Source of the DNA: Gordius sp. MW1
Lineage: Eukaryota > Nematomorpha > Gordioida > Gordea > Gordiidae
Assembly: GCA_964036665.1 (NCBI GenBank)
Contig: OZ038526.1
Coordinates: 26,474,001 to 26,538,000 of the forward strand
DNA: 64,000 bases
Direction: 5' to 3'
In this document: positions 32,844 through 44,925 of the stretch, in pieces
Position numbering within the stretch: the stretch's first letter is position 1
Layout: each line of letters begins with the position of its first letter
Program-made: the position numbers and the translations under genes
The notes under the pieces: model-generated
The model's database searches: none
Told to the model about the DNA's origin: nothing
Seen by the model: only the letters and a program-made list of their open reading frames with translations

Positions 32844-34234
32844 ATAATCTAAAAAATAAAATGTTTAAAATTTATAAATATACATTTCTCCATAATCGTA
32901 TTGAATCAAACTATAAGAATTAAAATTTTAAATCTATTTTCTCCGCAGAATATATATTTTCACGTAAAAAATAAAAATAATTAATATATCATTACCTAAG
33001 ATGATGGATATACGAATATGGGAATACTTAAAAAAAAATTTTCAAGTTAAAAACAGTCTAAATATTAAGTATTTGGATGAAATTTTTGGAGAGAAAGGGT
33101 AGTTGAATAAATTATAATTCAAAAACGTATTATAAGGGATTTGGCGTTTCAGTAAGCATAAGTTGGACGAATGTCATAACATCAACCCAAGTTTTTTGCG
33201 TTGAAACCTGGGGCTAGAAATGAAGTAGACGCGAGCGAGAAATCATTTTTCATCCATTTCTATACACTTCAAGTAAGTTTAAAATTAAAAATTAAAATTC
33301 CTGGGAAAATTGGACAATAAAATCTATGATATGTTTTTCGTTTTGCTTAACGCGTTGTTGAATAAAAATTTATAATGATGGCATATGTGACAATTAGATA
33401 AGGAACAGGTAAAGAAGTATTAAGTTTGTTCGAAAGGTATTTTACCCAGTTTTATTAAATGACAAGAAATTGGCTCGTATAACAATTACAAAGAGTATTA
33501 AATAAACGATGGTGGAAAGAATGTTGCACAACTTTTATTTATTTTTTACTTCTTTTAATTACATTTTTCCTTAAACTTGTTTTGGTAATTTTCATCCAAA
33601 CAAACATGAGTGCGAGTATACTTTTACGTATGCAAACAAACACCTAAATTAGAGCTATTTTGTTTTTGGTGTAATAATAACAAATAAAATTGAAAAGCTT
33701 TACATATAGCCAAATTAATTGTACTAAAAACGTGACATTTAATGCAAAATATATAAACTATAAAGATATAATTATTATTAATGAAAACCCAATCTGCAGC
33801 AGGTTCAAGGGCCTTTAGCACGTTTTGATTTTGAATTAAATTAAATTTAAAAAAAAATAAAAATTAATCTTTAAATTTTCATCATTTTTACAACATTATA
33901 ATTTCTTATTTATAAATACTTAAGCTTTTAAATATCTATTTAAGCTACAATTCAATATTTAGATAAGGAGCAAGAGCGGGGGGAACAAGGGGAAGGTAGG
34001 GTATAAAAGATAGGTTATAGTTCTTTTAGGCAACTTCAATTTTGAAAAACATTAAATTGTCTCTAGTTAAATCTTAATTCTTGACATTAATATGGCGATA
34101 TTTACTTACAAAAATCATCCGACCCTTAAATATTGAATTAAGCCTGACCCAACTATTACATAAAATAACTGTATAATTGGCTACTTAACTTAATCAATAA
34201 CTCTCTAATTTTTACATTGAGCACAGATGTCAAT
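32844..34234. other. AT-rich DNA upstream of the aquaporin
   Basis: Contains the presumed 5' part of the aquaporin gene. The short open stretch near 32999-33030 (minus strand) has an acceptor-like start, a donor AG|GTAATG and the right phase to join the 32843 exon, but it lacks an ATG and is not claimed. No repeat family recognised. Confidence 0.4.
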
Positions 34235-34247
34235 TAATAACTCACTT

Positions 34248-34387
34248 TAGGGGCGTAGCCAAGGGGGGGGGGGGGCAGGGAGGGGCGGCTGCCCCCCTCT
34301 AAATCCTAAAATTTGTTAAAAGTTATTGAAATTATGGCTAAATTTCAAAAAATGATCATTTTGCCTCTCCCTAAATCATTCTTGCCC
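34248..34387. mobile_element. MITE family B copy 6, right end deleted
   Basis: Left end TAGGGGCGTAGCC with a long G run. Sequence breaks at TTCTTGCCC|TATCAAG, where copy 2 continues with the rest of the MITE and about 420 bp more. So the deletion arose in copy 1 after the duplication. Confidence 0.88.
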
Positions 34388-34820
34388 TATCAAGTATAAG
34401 AATTAATTCCCTTCTCATGTCCGTTTTAAAATTACACATAATTCAGCAGTGTCTATCCCATTTGGACGCCAATCTAACAATTACTTGGATTCCAAGAAAT
34501 TAGAGAATTTAGCGTTAAATTTTTCCCTATATGTGCCAGTTTTTAATAAAGTCAAAGAATTCTATAAAAAAATTATGTAAAGTGACCCATGGTCAGTTTT
34601 TTGAATTAAGAAACAACAATGGTAAGTCTCCGGGGTTATGTGAAAATATGAAAATGTTTTGACTTTTTTTCAAGACTTATAATAATTAAGTTTCCAGAAG
34701 CTGTTTGTCACACTAAGTTGGTCAGCATCTTTAGATATTTAAATGATGGGTGATGCTCGGCTATCCAGACCTGACAGCCGTGTTGTTCATGTGACATATT
34801 TTACATCTTGTAAAAGAAAG

Positions 34821-34893
34821 TGCCGAAAGCGGGATTTGAACCCATGACCTCTTGTTCAAAGATAAAGCCTATACCAACTATACCCCCACACCC
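34821..34893 (-). repeat. tRNA-like sequence (SINE head or tRNA pseudogene)
   Basis: Minus strand shows a B-box-like T arm GGGTTCAAATCCC, an A-box-like TATAGTTGGTATAGG and a plausible anticodon-arm region TCTTTGAACAAGA. The expected 5' acceptor strand complementary to TTTCGGC is absent, and position 33 would not be U. So this is not a good functional tRNA gene. The same sequence is in copy 2 at 39180-39253. Confidence 0.5.
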
Positions 34894-35253
34894 CTTAGGG
34901 TTTGTCAAGATTGATAAGTTAGCATTAGATTTAATACTCACTTTATTTTTGCGATGATTAGGGTTTAAAATTTAAAAGTTTTTGGGCGCGTACGGGTGGT
35001 AAATTGATCTGCAGAATCTGCAAGTCATTTATACACAATTCTGATGATAAGTTGTTTAAAAAATAAAGGTTACACTAAGTAATTTTTACAATGAAGCTAA
35101 AGACTGACAGGGAAGTAGCGAAGAAGAGAGGAAGATAACGCGTGTCACGTGGAAAGGGCGACAAAGAAAACTTAGAAGATTAATCAAGACATGACCCTTA
35201 CCCGATCAAGATGTAGACTCATCAAGACAAACTCCACGACTGTTGGCCCAAAT

Positions 35254-36291
35254 AGAGCCCTTCACGGGTGACCTGAAACCCGACCCTGGGTTAAAAATTT
35301 TAAAACGCCTTCGGGTGGGTCGGGTTTGGGTTAAAAAATTTTTAACGCGTTTGGGTCCGGGTCGGATTGAAAGTTATGAATTTTACATTACATAATAGAC
35401 ATATCTTTTAAATTAATGCCTTTATATATAATATTTTATGATTAATATCGAAATGTATGATTAATTTATCTAATTTATTCATATACATTTACATCTGATT
35501 TTTTGATTTGCGCAATTTTGAACTCAGTAAGTTAAAATATCATGATTCATGCTATTAATTATGATAAATATATAATTGATATTGCAAAATTTATTTAAGG
35601 TTTTCTGAACACCCATTTTTCTTTTTTAAATATTAAGGTGTCAACATATTTTACCGCCTAACATATACCTAGAATAAAATAAAATTGTCATGATTTTTAT
35701 TAAACGAATGATTAAAATGTAGAAAAAAAACATTATTTTACACACATGATTTACAAAATTATAGTTTTTTGAAAAAAATTATCAATTTATGCACAATATT
35801 GCCACAACCATTTATTAGCCTTAAAGAATTGCTTGATAATACAAACAGATTCATTTTAAATTTAATTTAGCAAAAGTTTGAATCTGCATTTTATATTTTT
35901 ATGGTACCTATGAAGATAAATGGCTAGTTAAGAGAGATACTTTAAATGAAACATATTAAAAACTTTTCTAAAATAGTATCTGCTTTTTTCTAATGCTTTC
36001 ACTTCTGGCAAACATGTTTTTTTTCTAATGCTTTCACTTCTGGCAAACATGTAAAAATATGTTGTTTTTTTGGAGATAACATTTTGTTGCCATTTAAAAC
36101 CATCAAAATCAATTTACACCAATAACTTATTTTTAATTTTGGGTTGAATCGGGTTCGGGTTAAAAATTTTAACTCTTTCGGGTCGGGTTCTGGTTAAAAA
36201 ATTTAAAACGCTTTCGGGTCGGGTTCGGTTTAAAGCGCATTCGGGTCGAGTAGGGTTTGGGTCGAAAAAAAGTGACTTTGAAGTGCTCTAG
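35254..36291. mobile_element. hAT-like element with GGGTCGGGTT motifs, duplication copy 1
   Basis: Terminal inverted repeats AGAGCCCTTCA and TGAAGTGCTCT, subterminal repeats of CGGGTCGGGTT and AAATTTTTAACG, AT-rich interior. Flanks GCCCAAAT and GACCAAAT differ at one of eight positions. No transposase frame. The matching copy at 39604-40706 uses the same target duplication, so insertion preceded the segmental duplication. Confidence 0.85.
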
Positions 36292-38155
36292 GACCAAATA
36301 CTTGATAAAGAATAAGAAAGAGGCTTCCTTTAACACTCCAATATTTAAGACCTAGTTAATTAAGAAAGGAGATTTTGGATATATATTTGCGTTCGGATCG
36401 AGTCGGTTTCTTAAAATTTGCAGGACTTTAAAAGGCATTAGACTTATAATATTAGTACATTTTGTGGCTTTTTTGTAATTATTTCACTATTTTATGAAAA
36501 AGATTTGCGTTCTTAAAGAAATCAAATGCAATAAAACCACTAGAAAACTGCACCGATTGTTTGCCTAATTATATATCAGCAATTATTATTAATAGTCTTA
36601 TACCACTACCACTTAAAAAAACTTATGGCCGAGGCATTGTTGGATAAATAGAAAATCTTTCCCTTTTATGAGAAAAATGAAATTTTTGCGCCGAAAAAAT
36701 TAATTTGGCAAAAATTGGTATGATTTAAAACTACTGGCAAATTTCCATTTAGCCAAATTATATAAGCCTGCAAAAAAATAAAAGTATAAATTAGACATTT
36801 TGATTGAAACATCAATTACGTTTTGGCCTGACTTCGTAATATTCTTTCATTTTGGCAATTAATCACTTGCGCCAATGTTTGTACTTAACACATAAATTAT
36901 ATGTTTAAAGTATCGGCTTTGACAAAAACTATCGAACGCTGTGCAGCTTTGTCTTTTATGAATTATAACTTCTTCTATCATAAGAATTTCAATTAAGTTG
37001 GACTGCGATTGCCGATAATAAAATATCCCAGACCTTGTTGGTATAGGTATTTGTAAAGTAGCTCTATTGATTTTATGATCTTATAGTGGATTATTTGATA
37101 AAAATCAGGGTATTTATATAATTAGACACTTTTTAGCGAAAACGCTAATGACTCTTATTTGTAATTTTAGTTAGGTTACAAAACAAATTTTATTAAATCG
37201 GTGAGAGGTGGCTATTTTTAAAGACGACACAATCTAACTTACAGTGGCGTAGGCAATGCCCTGGTTTTCGGGTTGAAACTCCCTCACCATTGACAAAAAA
37301 ATTAACTTTTTTCCTAATTATATGGAAAAACTCAATGATACAAATAAGACTTTTGTTAGTGTTGTGTAGATCAAAAAAATTTATTACATCTTTAACCAAA
37401 AATTTAATTTTAGATGAATATCTACTAATTTTGAGACTAATTATCTTAAAATATTGCGACCCGGTGTAGGGTGTCAGCAGCCAGCATGGTAACTCCAAAC
37501 ACCCCCCTTTGATTGGGTAAAGGGATGATTAATGGCTTTTTCACACTCTCTCCCTCCAATGGGATTAAGTAGAGGCGTGATATTTTTGAGAGAATTTTAG
37601 CTCGTGTTAACACCCAGCCTTCATCGTGTTACTACTGAGACATTGTTCTTAAGTAGGCAATAAATATTCCTCCCTTATACTAAACTTTAATTACCCAAAA
37701 AGCACATTATTCATTTTTTGCATACTAAAATTTAAAATAATTTTACTGTTTTTACATGGTTTTTACAATTATTTCTTTATTTTTATGGGGGGGGGGGGAG
37801 AAATCACCCTAAGTTAGATCCCAGCTTTATAAAAATTCATGAATATATATGTAATATTTTATTAATTGTTATATATAACAACAATAAAATCAAATAAATA
37901 AATAATTTGTCTATATTTAATTATATAAAAATTTATAAAATCCCACAATTTTAAAAATTTAATATTATAACCAAGATGCTAGTCTAAACTTAATTTAATA
38001 AAAACAATAAACATAACGCCTAAAAATAGCAAAAATTGACCTTTGATTGATTGACAGCTCATATTTAACATGGCTGGCCTCTTATACTACACCAATGCGT
38101 ATTTCAAATATAAAGATTTCCTCTAAAGTTATTTAATTCAATTAATAACTCACTT

Positions 38156-38328
38156 TAGGGGCGTAGCCAAGGGGGGGGGGGCAGGGAGGGGCGGCTGTCC
38201 CCCTCTAAATCCAAAAATTTGTTAAAAGTTATTAAAATTATGGCTAAATTTCAAAAAATGATCATTTTGCCTCTCCCTAAATCATTCTTGCCCCCCCCCC
38301 TCTAATCCCACAGCTGGCTAGGCCCATG
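38156..38328. mobile_element. MITE family B copy 7, complete
   Basis: Complete family B element with perfect 8-bp target duplication ACTCACTT at 38148-38155 and 38329-38336. It is the paralogue of the truncated copy at 34248. Confidence 0.93.
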
Positions 38329-39179
38329 ACTCACTTAGAATTTTGAAACGAAAATTGCTGGTATTAAAATATTCATAATTTATTATATCTTTATAAAAAT
38401 ATATCAAATTTCTATCTCAACTTTACTTTTTAATTCCATGTTTTTGAATAAATAAAAGCTTATTTAATAAATGTAGACTTTTGTACTAACAAACTTATGG
38501 TAAAATTTACTATTTGTTATAATGGATTCAGGACAGAAAATATGAAACAACTTATGCTTTAAAAAATGTTGCACAAGTTGCTGTAAATATAATAACATTA
38601 GTCTGCCGAATTTCGTTTAACAGATTATCACATAGGAGTGAAGATTAGCTCAAAGGAAAATAGTTTTTTCAACAATACATAAATTATTATGGTCTTAAAG
38701 TTATTTCCCGGGTCATTATTAAGCATCTTAGATAAAAGTCTCAACTATCAAGTATAAGAATTAATTCCCTTCTCATGTCCGTTTTAAAATTACACATAAT
38801 TCAGCAGTGTCTATCCCATTTGGACACCAATCTAACAATTACTTGGATTCCAAGAAATTAGAGAATTTAGCGTTAAATTTTTCCCTATATGTGCCAGTTT
38901 TTAATAAAGTCAAAGAATTCTATAAAAAAATTATGTAAATTGACCCATGGTCAGTTTTTTGAATTAAGAAACAACAATCGTAAGTCTCCGGGGTTATGTG
39001 AAAATATGAAAATGTTTTGACTTTTTTTTCAAGATTTATAACAATTAAGTTTCCAGAAGCTGTTTGTCACACTAAGTTGGTCAGCATCTTTAGATATTTA
39101 AATGATGGGTGATGCTCGGCTATCCAGACCTGACAGCCGTGTTGTTCATGTGACATATTTTACCTCTTGTAAAAGAAAG

Positions 39180-39253
39180 TGCCGAAAGCGGGATTTGAAC
39201 CCATGACCTCTTGTTCAAAGACAAAGCCTATACCAACTATGCCCCCACAGCCC
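39180..39253 (-). repeat. tRNA-like sequence, duplication copy 2
   Basis: Paralogue of 34821-34893, with the same T-arm-like GGGTTCAAATCCC and the same missing acceptor strand. It differs by a few bases only. Confidence 0.5.
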
Positions 39254-39603
39254 ACACCCCTTAGGGTTTGTCAAGATTGATAAGTTAGCATTAAATTTAA
39301 TACCTACTTTATTTTTGCGATGATTAGGGTTTAAAATTTAAAGGGTGGTAAATTGATCTGCAGAATCTGCAAGTCATTTATACACAATTCTGATGATAAG
39401 TTGTTTAAAAAATAAAGGTTACACTAAGTAATTTTTACAATGAAGCTAAAGACTGGACAGGGAAGTAGCGAAGAAGAGAGGAAGATAACGCGTGTCACGT
39501 GGAAAGGGCGACAAAGAAAACTTAGAAGATTAATCAAGACATGACCCTTACCCGATCAAGATGTAGACTCATCAAGACAAACTCCACGACTGTTGGACCA
39601 AAT

Positions 39604-40706
39604 AGAGCCCTTCACTGGTGACCCGAAACCCGACCCTGGGTTAAAAATTTTAAAACGCCTTCGGGTGGGTCGGGTTTGGGTTAAAAAAATTTTAACGCGT
39701 TCGGGTCCGGGTCGGATTGAAAGTTATGAATCTTACATTACATAATAGACATATCTTTTAAATTAATGCCTTTATATATAATATTTTATGATTAATATCG
39801 AAATGTATGATTAATTTATCTAATTTATTCATATACATTTACATCTGATTTTTGGATTTGCGCAATTTTGAACTCAGAAAGTTAAAATATCATGATTCAT
39901 GCTATTAATTATGATAAATATATAATTGATATTGCAAAATTTATTAAAGGTTTTCTGAACACCCATTTTTCTTTTTTAAATATTAAGGTGTCAACATATT
40001 TTACCGCCTAACATGAACCTAGAATAAAATAAAATTGTCGTGATTTTTATTAAAAGAATGATTAAAATGTATAAAAAAACATTATTTTACACACATGATT
40101 TAAAAAATTAGAGCTTTGAAAAAAATCAATTTTCCCTTTCATTTTCGCACAATATTGCCACAACCACAGAATGATTAAAATGTATAAAAAAACATTATTT
40201 TACACACATGATTTAAAAAATTAGAGCTTTGAAAAAAATCAATTTTCCCTTTCATTTTCGCACAATATTGCCACAACCACATTATTAGCCTTAAAAAATT
40301 GCTTGATATTTTAATATAGCAAAAGTTTAAATCTGCATTTTATTTTTTTATGGTACTGAAGATAAATGACTTTTTAAGAGAGATACTTTGAATGAAATAT
40401 ACTAAGAAACTTTTCTAAATTAGTATCTGCTTTTTTTCTAATGCTTTCACTTCTGGCAAACATGTTTTAAAAATATGTTGTTTTTTGGAGATAACATTTT
40501 GTTGCCATTTAAAACCATCTAAATCAATTTACAACAATAACTTATTTTTACTTTTGGGTTAAGCCGGGTTCGGATTAAAAATTTTAACGCTTTCGGGTCG
40601 GGTCGGGTTCAGGTTAAAAAATTTAAAACCGGGTCGGGTTCGGTTTAAAACGCATTCGGACCGGGTCGGGTTTGGGTTGAAAAAAGGTGACTTTGAAGTG
40701 CTCTAG
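39604..40706. mobile_element. hAT-like element with GGGTCGGGTT motifs, duplication copy 2
   Basis: Same ends as 35254-36291, flanked by GACCAAAT and GACAAAAT. It contains a direct duplication of about 112 bp (near 40057-40168 and 40169-40280) that copy 1 lacks. Confidence 0.85.
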
Positions 40707-41750
40707 GACAAAATACTTGATAAAGAATAAGAAAGAGGCTTCCTTTAACACTCCAAAATTTGAGACCTAGTTAATTAAGGTAGGAGGTTTTGGATATAAA
40801 TTTGCGTTCGGATCGAGTCGGGTTCTTAAAATTTGCAGGACTTTAAAAGGCATTAGACTTATGATATTAGTCCATTTTGTGGCTTTTTTGTAATTATTTC
40901 ACTATTTTGTGAAAAAGATTTGCGTTCTTAAAGAAATCAAATGCAATAAAACCACTAGAAAACTGTACCGATTGTTTGCCTAATTATATATCAGCAATTA
41001 TTATTAATAGTCTTATACCACTACCACTTAAAAAAACTTATGGCCGAGGCATTGTTAGATAAATAGCAAATCTTTCCCTTTTATGAGAAAAATGAAATTT
41101 TTGCGCCGAAAAAATTAATTTAGCAAAAAGTGGTATGATTTAAAACTTCTGGCAAATTTCCATTTAGCCAAATTTTATAAGCCTGAAAAAAATAAAAGTA
41201 TAAATTAGACATTTTGATTGAAACATCAATTACGTTTTGGCCTGATTACGTAGTATTCTTTCATTTTGGCAATTAATCACTTGCGCCAATGTTTGTACTT
41301 AACACATAAATTATATGTCTAAAGTATCGGCTTTGACAAAAACTATCGAACGCTGTGCAGCTTTGTCTTTTTATGAATTACAACTTCTTCTATCATAAGA
41401 ATTTCAATTAAGTTGGACTGCGATTGCCGAGAATAAAATATCCCAGTCCTTGTTGGTATAGGTATTTTTAAAGTTGCTCTATTGATTTTATGATTTTATA
41501 GTGGATTATTTGATAAAAATCAGGGTATTTATATAATTAGACACCTTTTGGCGAAAACGCTAATGACTCTTATTTGTAATTTTAGTTAGGTTACAAAACA
41601 AATTTTATAAAATCGGTGAGAGGTGGCTATTTTTAAAGACGACACAATCTAACTTACAATGGCGTAGGCAATGCCGTGGTTTTCGGGTTAAAACTCCCTC
41701 CCCATTGACAAAAAAATTAACTTTTTTCCTAACTATATAGAAAACTCGGG

Positions 41751-43250
41751 CCTTCGGCCCTCGTGGGAAGGGGGAGGGGAGAAGGGAAGGGAAGGGGGGA
41801 CGACTCATCTATACTTCGTATAAATGTATCATATTTGCTATGCAATTTATGTGAGAGAAAGGTGGGAAGGGGCGAGAATGCCTATAGGGGGGTATTCAAT
41901 GCCTAATGATTAATTAATTATTAATTTTTATGCAAATTTTCCATTTATGGGCAAAATGTAATATAGGCAAAATGTAATATAGGCAAGGGTTAGGGTTAGA
42001 TTTAGTGTTTGCATCTAGTTGCGTATTACATTTTTTATGGCCTTTAGTGATTATGGGTCTAACAAACATTATATTATAAAACATCACAATGTTAAGAATT
42101 CGCAGAATTGTTGGGAGAATTTTTTTGTTGAATTTGAACAATTTTTAATTAAAAAAATCAAAAATTTGGCCAATGGTCATTTTTTCTCCATTGGTCAGTA
42201 CCAACAGATACTCTATAAGTCAATGATAGCCAAAAAAACGGAAAAAAAAATTTTGATGCTCACTTTGGCCAATGGTTTTTTTTTTCCATTGGTCAGCAGC
42301 CAGCACACGGTAAAAGTGGATATAAATTCATAAGAGTAAAAAAAACGAAAAAAAATTTTCGAATCACATTTTGGGCAATGGTCATTTTTTCCATTGGTCA
42401 GCAGCCAGGACACGGTAAAAGTGGATATAAATTCATAATAGTAAAAAAAAACGAAAAAAATATTTTCGAATCACATTTTGGCCAATGGTCATTTTATTCC
42501 ATTGGTCAGCAGCCAGCGGACGGCCAAAAAGTCATAATAGCAATGGTAGGAACAGGAACAATCATATTAGTCAAAAAAAAACGAAAAAAATAATTTCGAT
42601 TCACATTTTGGCCAATGGTCATTTTTTTCTTCGGTCAGGAGCCAGCGAACGGCCAAAAAGTCATAATAGCAATGGTAGTAACAGGAACAATCATAATAGT
42701 CAAAAAAAACGAAAAAATAAACTCGGATTCACATTTTGGCCAATGGTCATTTTTTTCATTGGTCAGCAGCCAGCGGACGGCCAAAAAGTCTTATTATCAA
42801 TGATAGTAACAAGAACAATCATAAGAGTCAAAAAAACTCCGGGATTCTAACCCAAAAACTAGTTAAATTGCATAGCAATTAAAAGGAAACAACTTTTATT
42901 TATGTTTATTATATAACTAGTTAAATTGCATAGCAATTAAAAGGAAACAACTTTTATTTATGTTTATTATATAAAATTAATAAAATGAAACAATAATAGA
43001 ACAAGCGGACCACCAAAAAGTCATATTATCAATGGGGCACCTCTTGTGCATTAATTTAAAAAATAACACAGCGAGGGAGACACAGATGAGGGGTGGGGCA
43101 CCTCTTTCTTATGCATTAATTTAAAAAATCGATAACCTAATATACCCAATGCAAATAGATAGGGAGGTTGTTTGCGGACGCGGAGGCAGCGTGACAAGAC
43201 ATCGGTAAACAAAATCAAAAACGAGCCCATAAATTGCATAGCAATTAAAA
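41751..43250. mobile_element. Pearl/HINE-like non-autonomous element P1 (1.5 kb)
   Basis: Left end has hairpin GGGCCTTCGGCCC; right end has hairpin AATTGCTATGCAATT (in reverse). Inside: a G-rich purine stretch, a GGGTTAGGGTTAG motif, six tandem units of about 100-130 bp starting TTGGCCAATGGTCAT (42166, 42264, 42371, 42478, 42609, 42737), a tandem 55-bp repeat near 42855-42965, and a degenerate GGAC region. Copy 1 of the segmental duplication (37317-37335) shows the empty site, giving exact borders and possible short AAAACT flanks. The layout of tandem core plus ACGG-type microsatellite resembles pearl elements of bivalves and DINE-like Helitron relatives. No protein is encoded. Confidence 0.85.
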
Positions 43251-44319
43251 CTCAATGATACAAATATAACTTTTGTTAGCGTTGTGCAGATAAAAAACTT
43301 TTATCACATCTTTAATCAAAAATTTAATTTTAAATGAACACAAAGTTGGGGTCTAAAAAAATTAAATATATTTTTTACACGAACTGCGCATTAAAATCTA
43401 TCATATAAAAGGTTATTGAAGAAAATAACATTAAGAAAACCATAAAGCGGCCCGGTGCAGGGTGTCAGCAGCCAGCGTAGTAACTCCAAACACCCCCTTT
43501 TGATTGGTTAAAGGGATTAATAACTTTTTCACACTCTCTCCCTCCAATGGGATTGGGTAGAGGCGTGATTGATTTGATGATATTTTTGAGAGAATTTTAG
43601 CTCGTGTTAACACCCAGCCTTCATCGTGTTACTACTACTGAAACATTTAGGCAATAAATATTCCTCCCTTATACTAAACTATAACTACCCAAAAGGCACA
43701 TTATTAATTTGCATACTAAAATTTATAATAATTTGTCTGTTTACAATTATTTATTTATTGATTTTTATGAGGGGGGGGGGGGAAGAAATCACCCTAAGTT
43801 AGATCTCAGCTTTATAAAAATTCATGAATATATATGTAATATTTTATTATATATAACGACAATAAAATCAAATAAATAAATAATTTGTCTGTATTTAATT
43901 ATATAAAAATTTATAAAATCCCACAATTTAAAAAATTTAATATTATAACCAAAATGCTAGTCTTAACTTAATTTATTAAAACAATAAACATAACGCCTAA
44001 AAATAGCAAAAATTGACCTTTGATTGATTGACAGCTCATATTTAACATGGCTGGTCTCTTTTATACTACACAGGTGTAATATCCATTTCCACGACGCTCA
44101 AAAAAACCGACATGCCAATCAAAAATTTTTCTTAAAATTTGAAATTAAATTTCTATGGGCTAAGACAAACGTCAATCAACAGATGTTTTTAGTTACTAAC
44201 ATATAAAATTCACAAAAAATATTGATTATAATTCAACCATGGTTTACAAGATTAATTAAAATTTATCATATTTGTAATTAAAATTTTTCATATTTAGCAT
44301 TCTGCATTTACTTCTTTTG

Positions 44320-44925
44320 ATATGTATTTTTGAGCTTGAGCTGATGATCATTAATCTATGTTTATAATTCCTTTTAAATGGCTGATATAATTTATAAAGT
44401 CAATATTGTATTTGGTACATTTAATAACCTAAGGGATATTTGAGTGAGTATTTAAATACATTAGCTAATGATCATTATATCTGATCTATGTTTATAAGCC
44501 TATCCTTTTAATTGTAAAGCTAATTGATGAACTCAATATTGTATTTGGTACATTTATAATAACCTAAGGGATATCTGTTGAGCTTGAGCTAATGATCATT
44601 ATATCTGATCTATGTTTATAAGCCTATCCTTTTAATTGTAATTTTGGTAGGGCTAATTGATGAACTCAATTTTGTATTTGGTATATTTATAATAACCTAA
44701 GGGATATCTGTTGAGCTTGAGCTAATGATCATTATATCTGATCTATGTTTATAAGCCTATCCTTTTAATTGTAATTCTGGTAGGGCTAATTGATGAACTC
44801 AATTTTGTATTTGGTACTTTTATAATAACCTAAGGAATAGCTGAGTTAGTACTTGAATACATTTAGCTTGAGCTATTGATCATTAAATCTATGTTTATAA
44901 GCCTATCCTATTAATTATTTTTATT
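44320..44925. repeat. Tandem array, units of about 120-135 bp
   Basis: About five units, each with AGCTTGAGCTAATGATCATT, TCTATGTTTATAAGCC and TTGTATTTGGTA blocks; a pair of corresponding points is 44577 and 44710 (133 bp apart). Units vary in length. Followed at about 45090-45165 by three 27-bp units CATTCATCGCTAATATCTCA. Confidence 0.85.

Larger units (their letters stand above)
34235..38143. repeat. Tandem segmental duplication, copy 1 (about 3.9 kb)
   Basis: Starts at CAATTAATAACTCACTTTAG and ends at AAGTTATTTAATT, immediately followed by the same start at 38144. Long stretches align with copy 2 (34388-37610 with 38749-43615 apart from an insertion). Relative to copy 2 it lacks the right part of a MITE and flanking DNA (38290-38748), the pearl-like element (41751-43250) and most of 44070-45700. 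Short open frames are poorly conserved between copies, so I see no gene in the unit. Confidence 0.85.

Noticed and set aside
34821-34893. Functional tRNA gene on the minus strand
   Set aside because: The T arm fits, but the acceptor strands do not pair and the anticodon loop is irregular; kept only as a tRNA-like repeat.
41990-42003. Telomere-like GGGTTAGGGTTAG, also near 58598
   Set aside because: Only two units, in both copies of a mobile element; no evidence of a chromosome end or telomere fusion.
42019-42850. Several short frames with repeated GQWSFFSIGQQ-like segments, also at 58630-59490
   Set aside because: They are translations of the tandem units of the pearl-like elements, in several frames and both strands, with no conserved single frame between the two copies.
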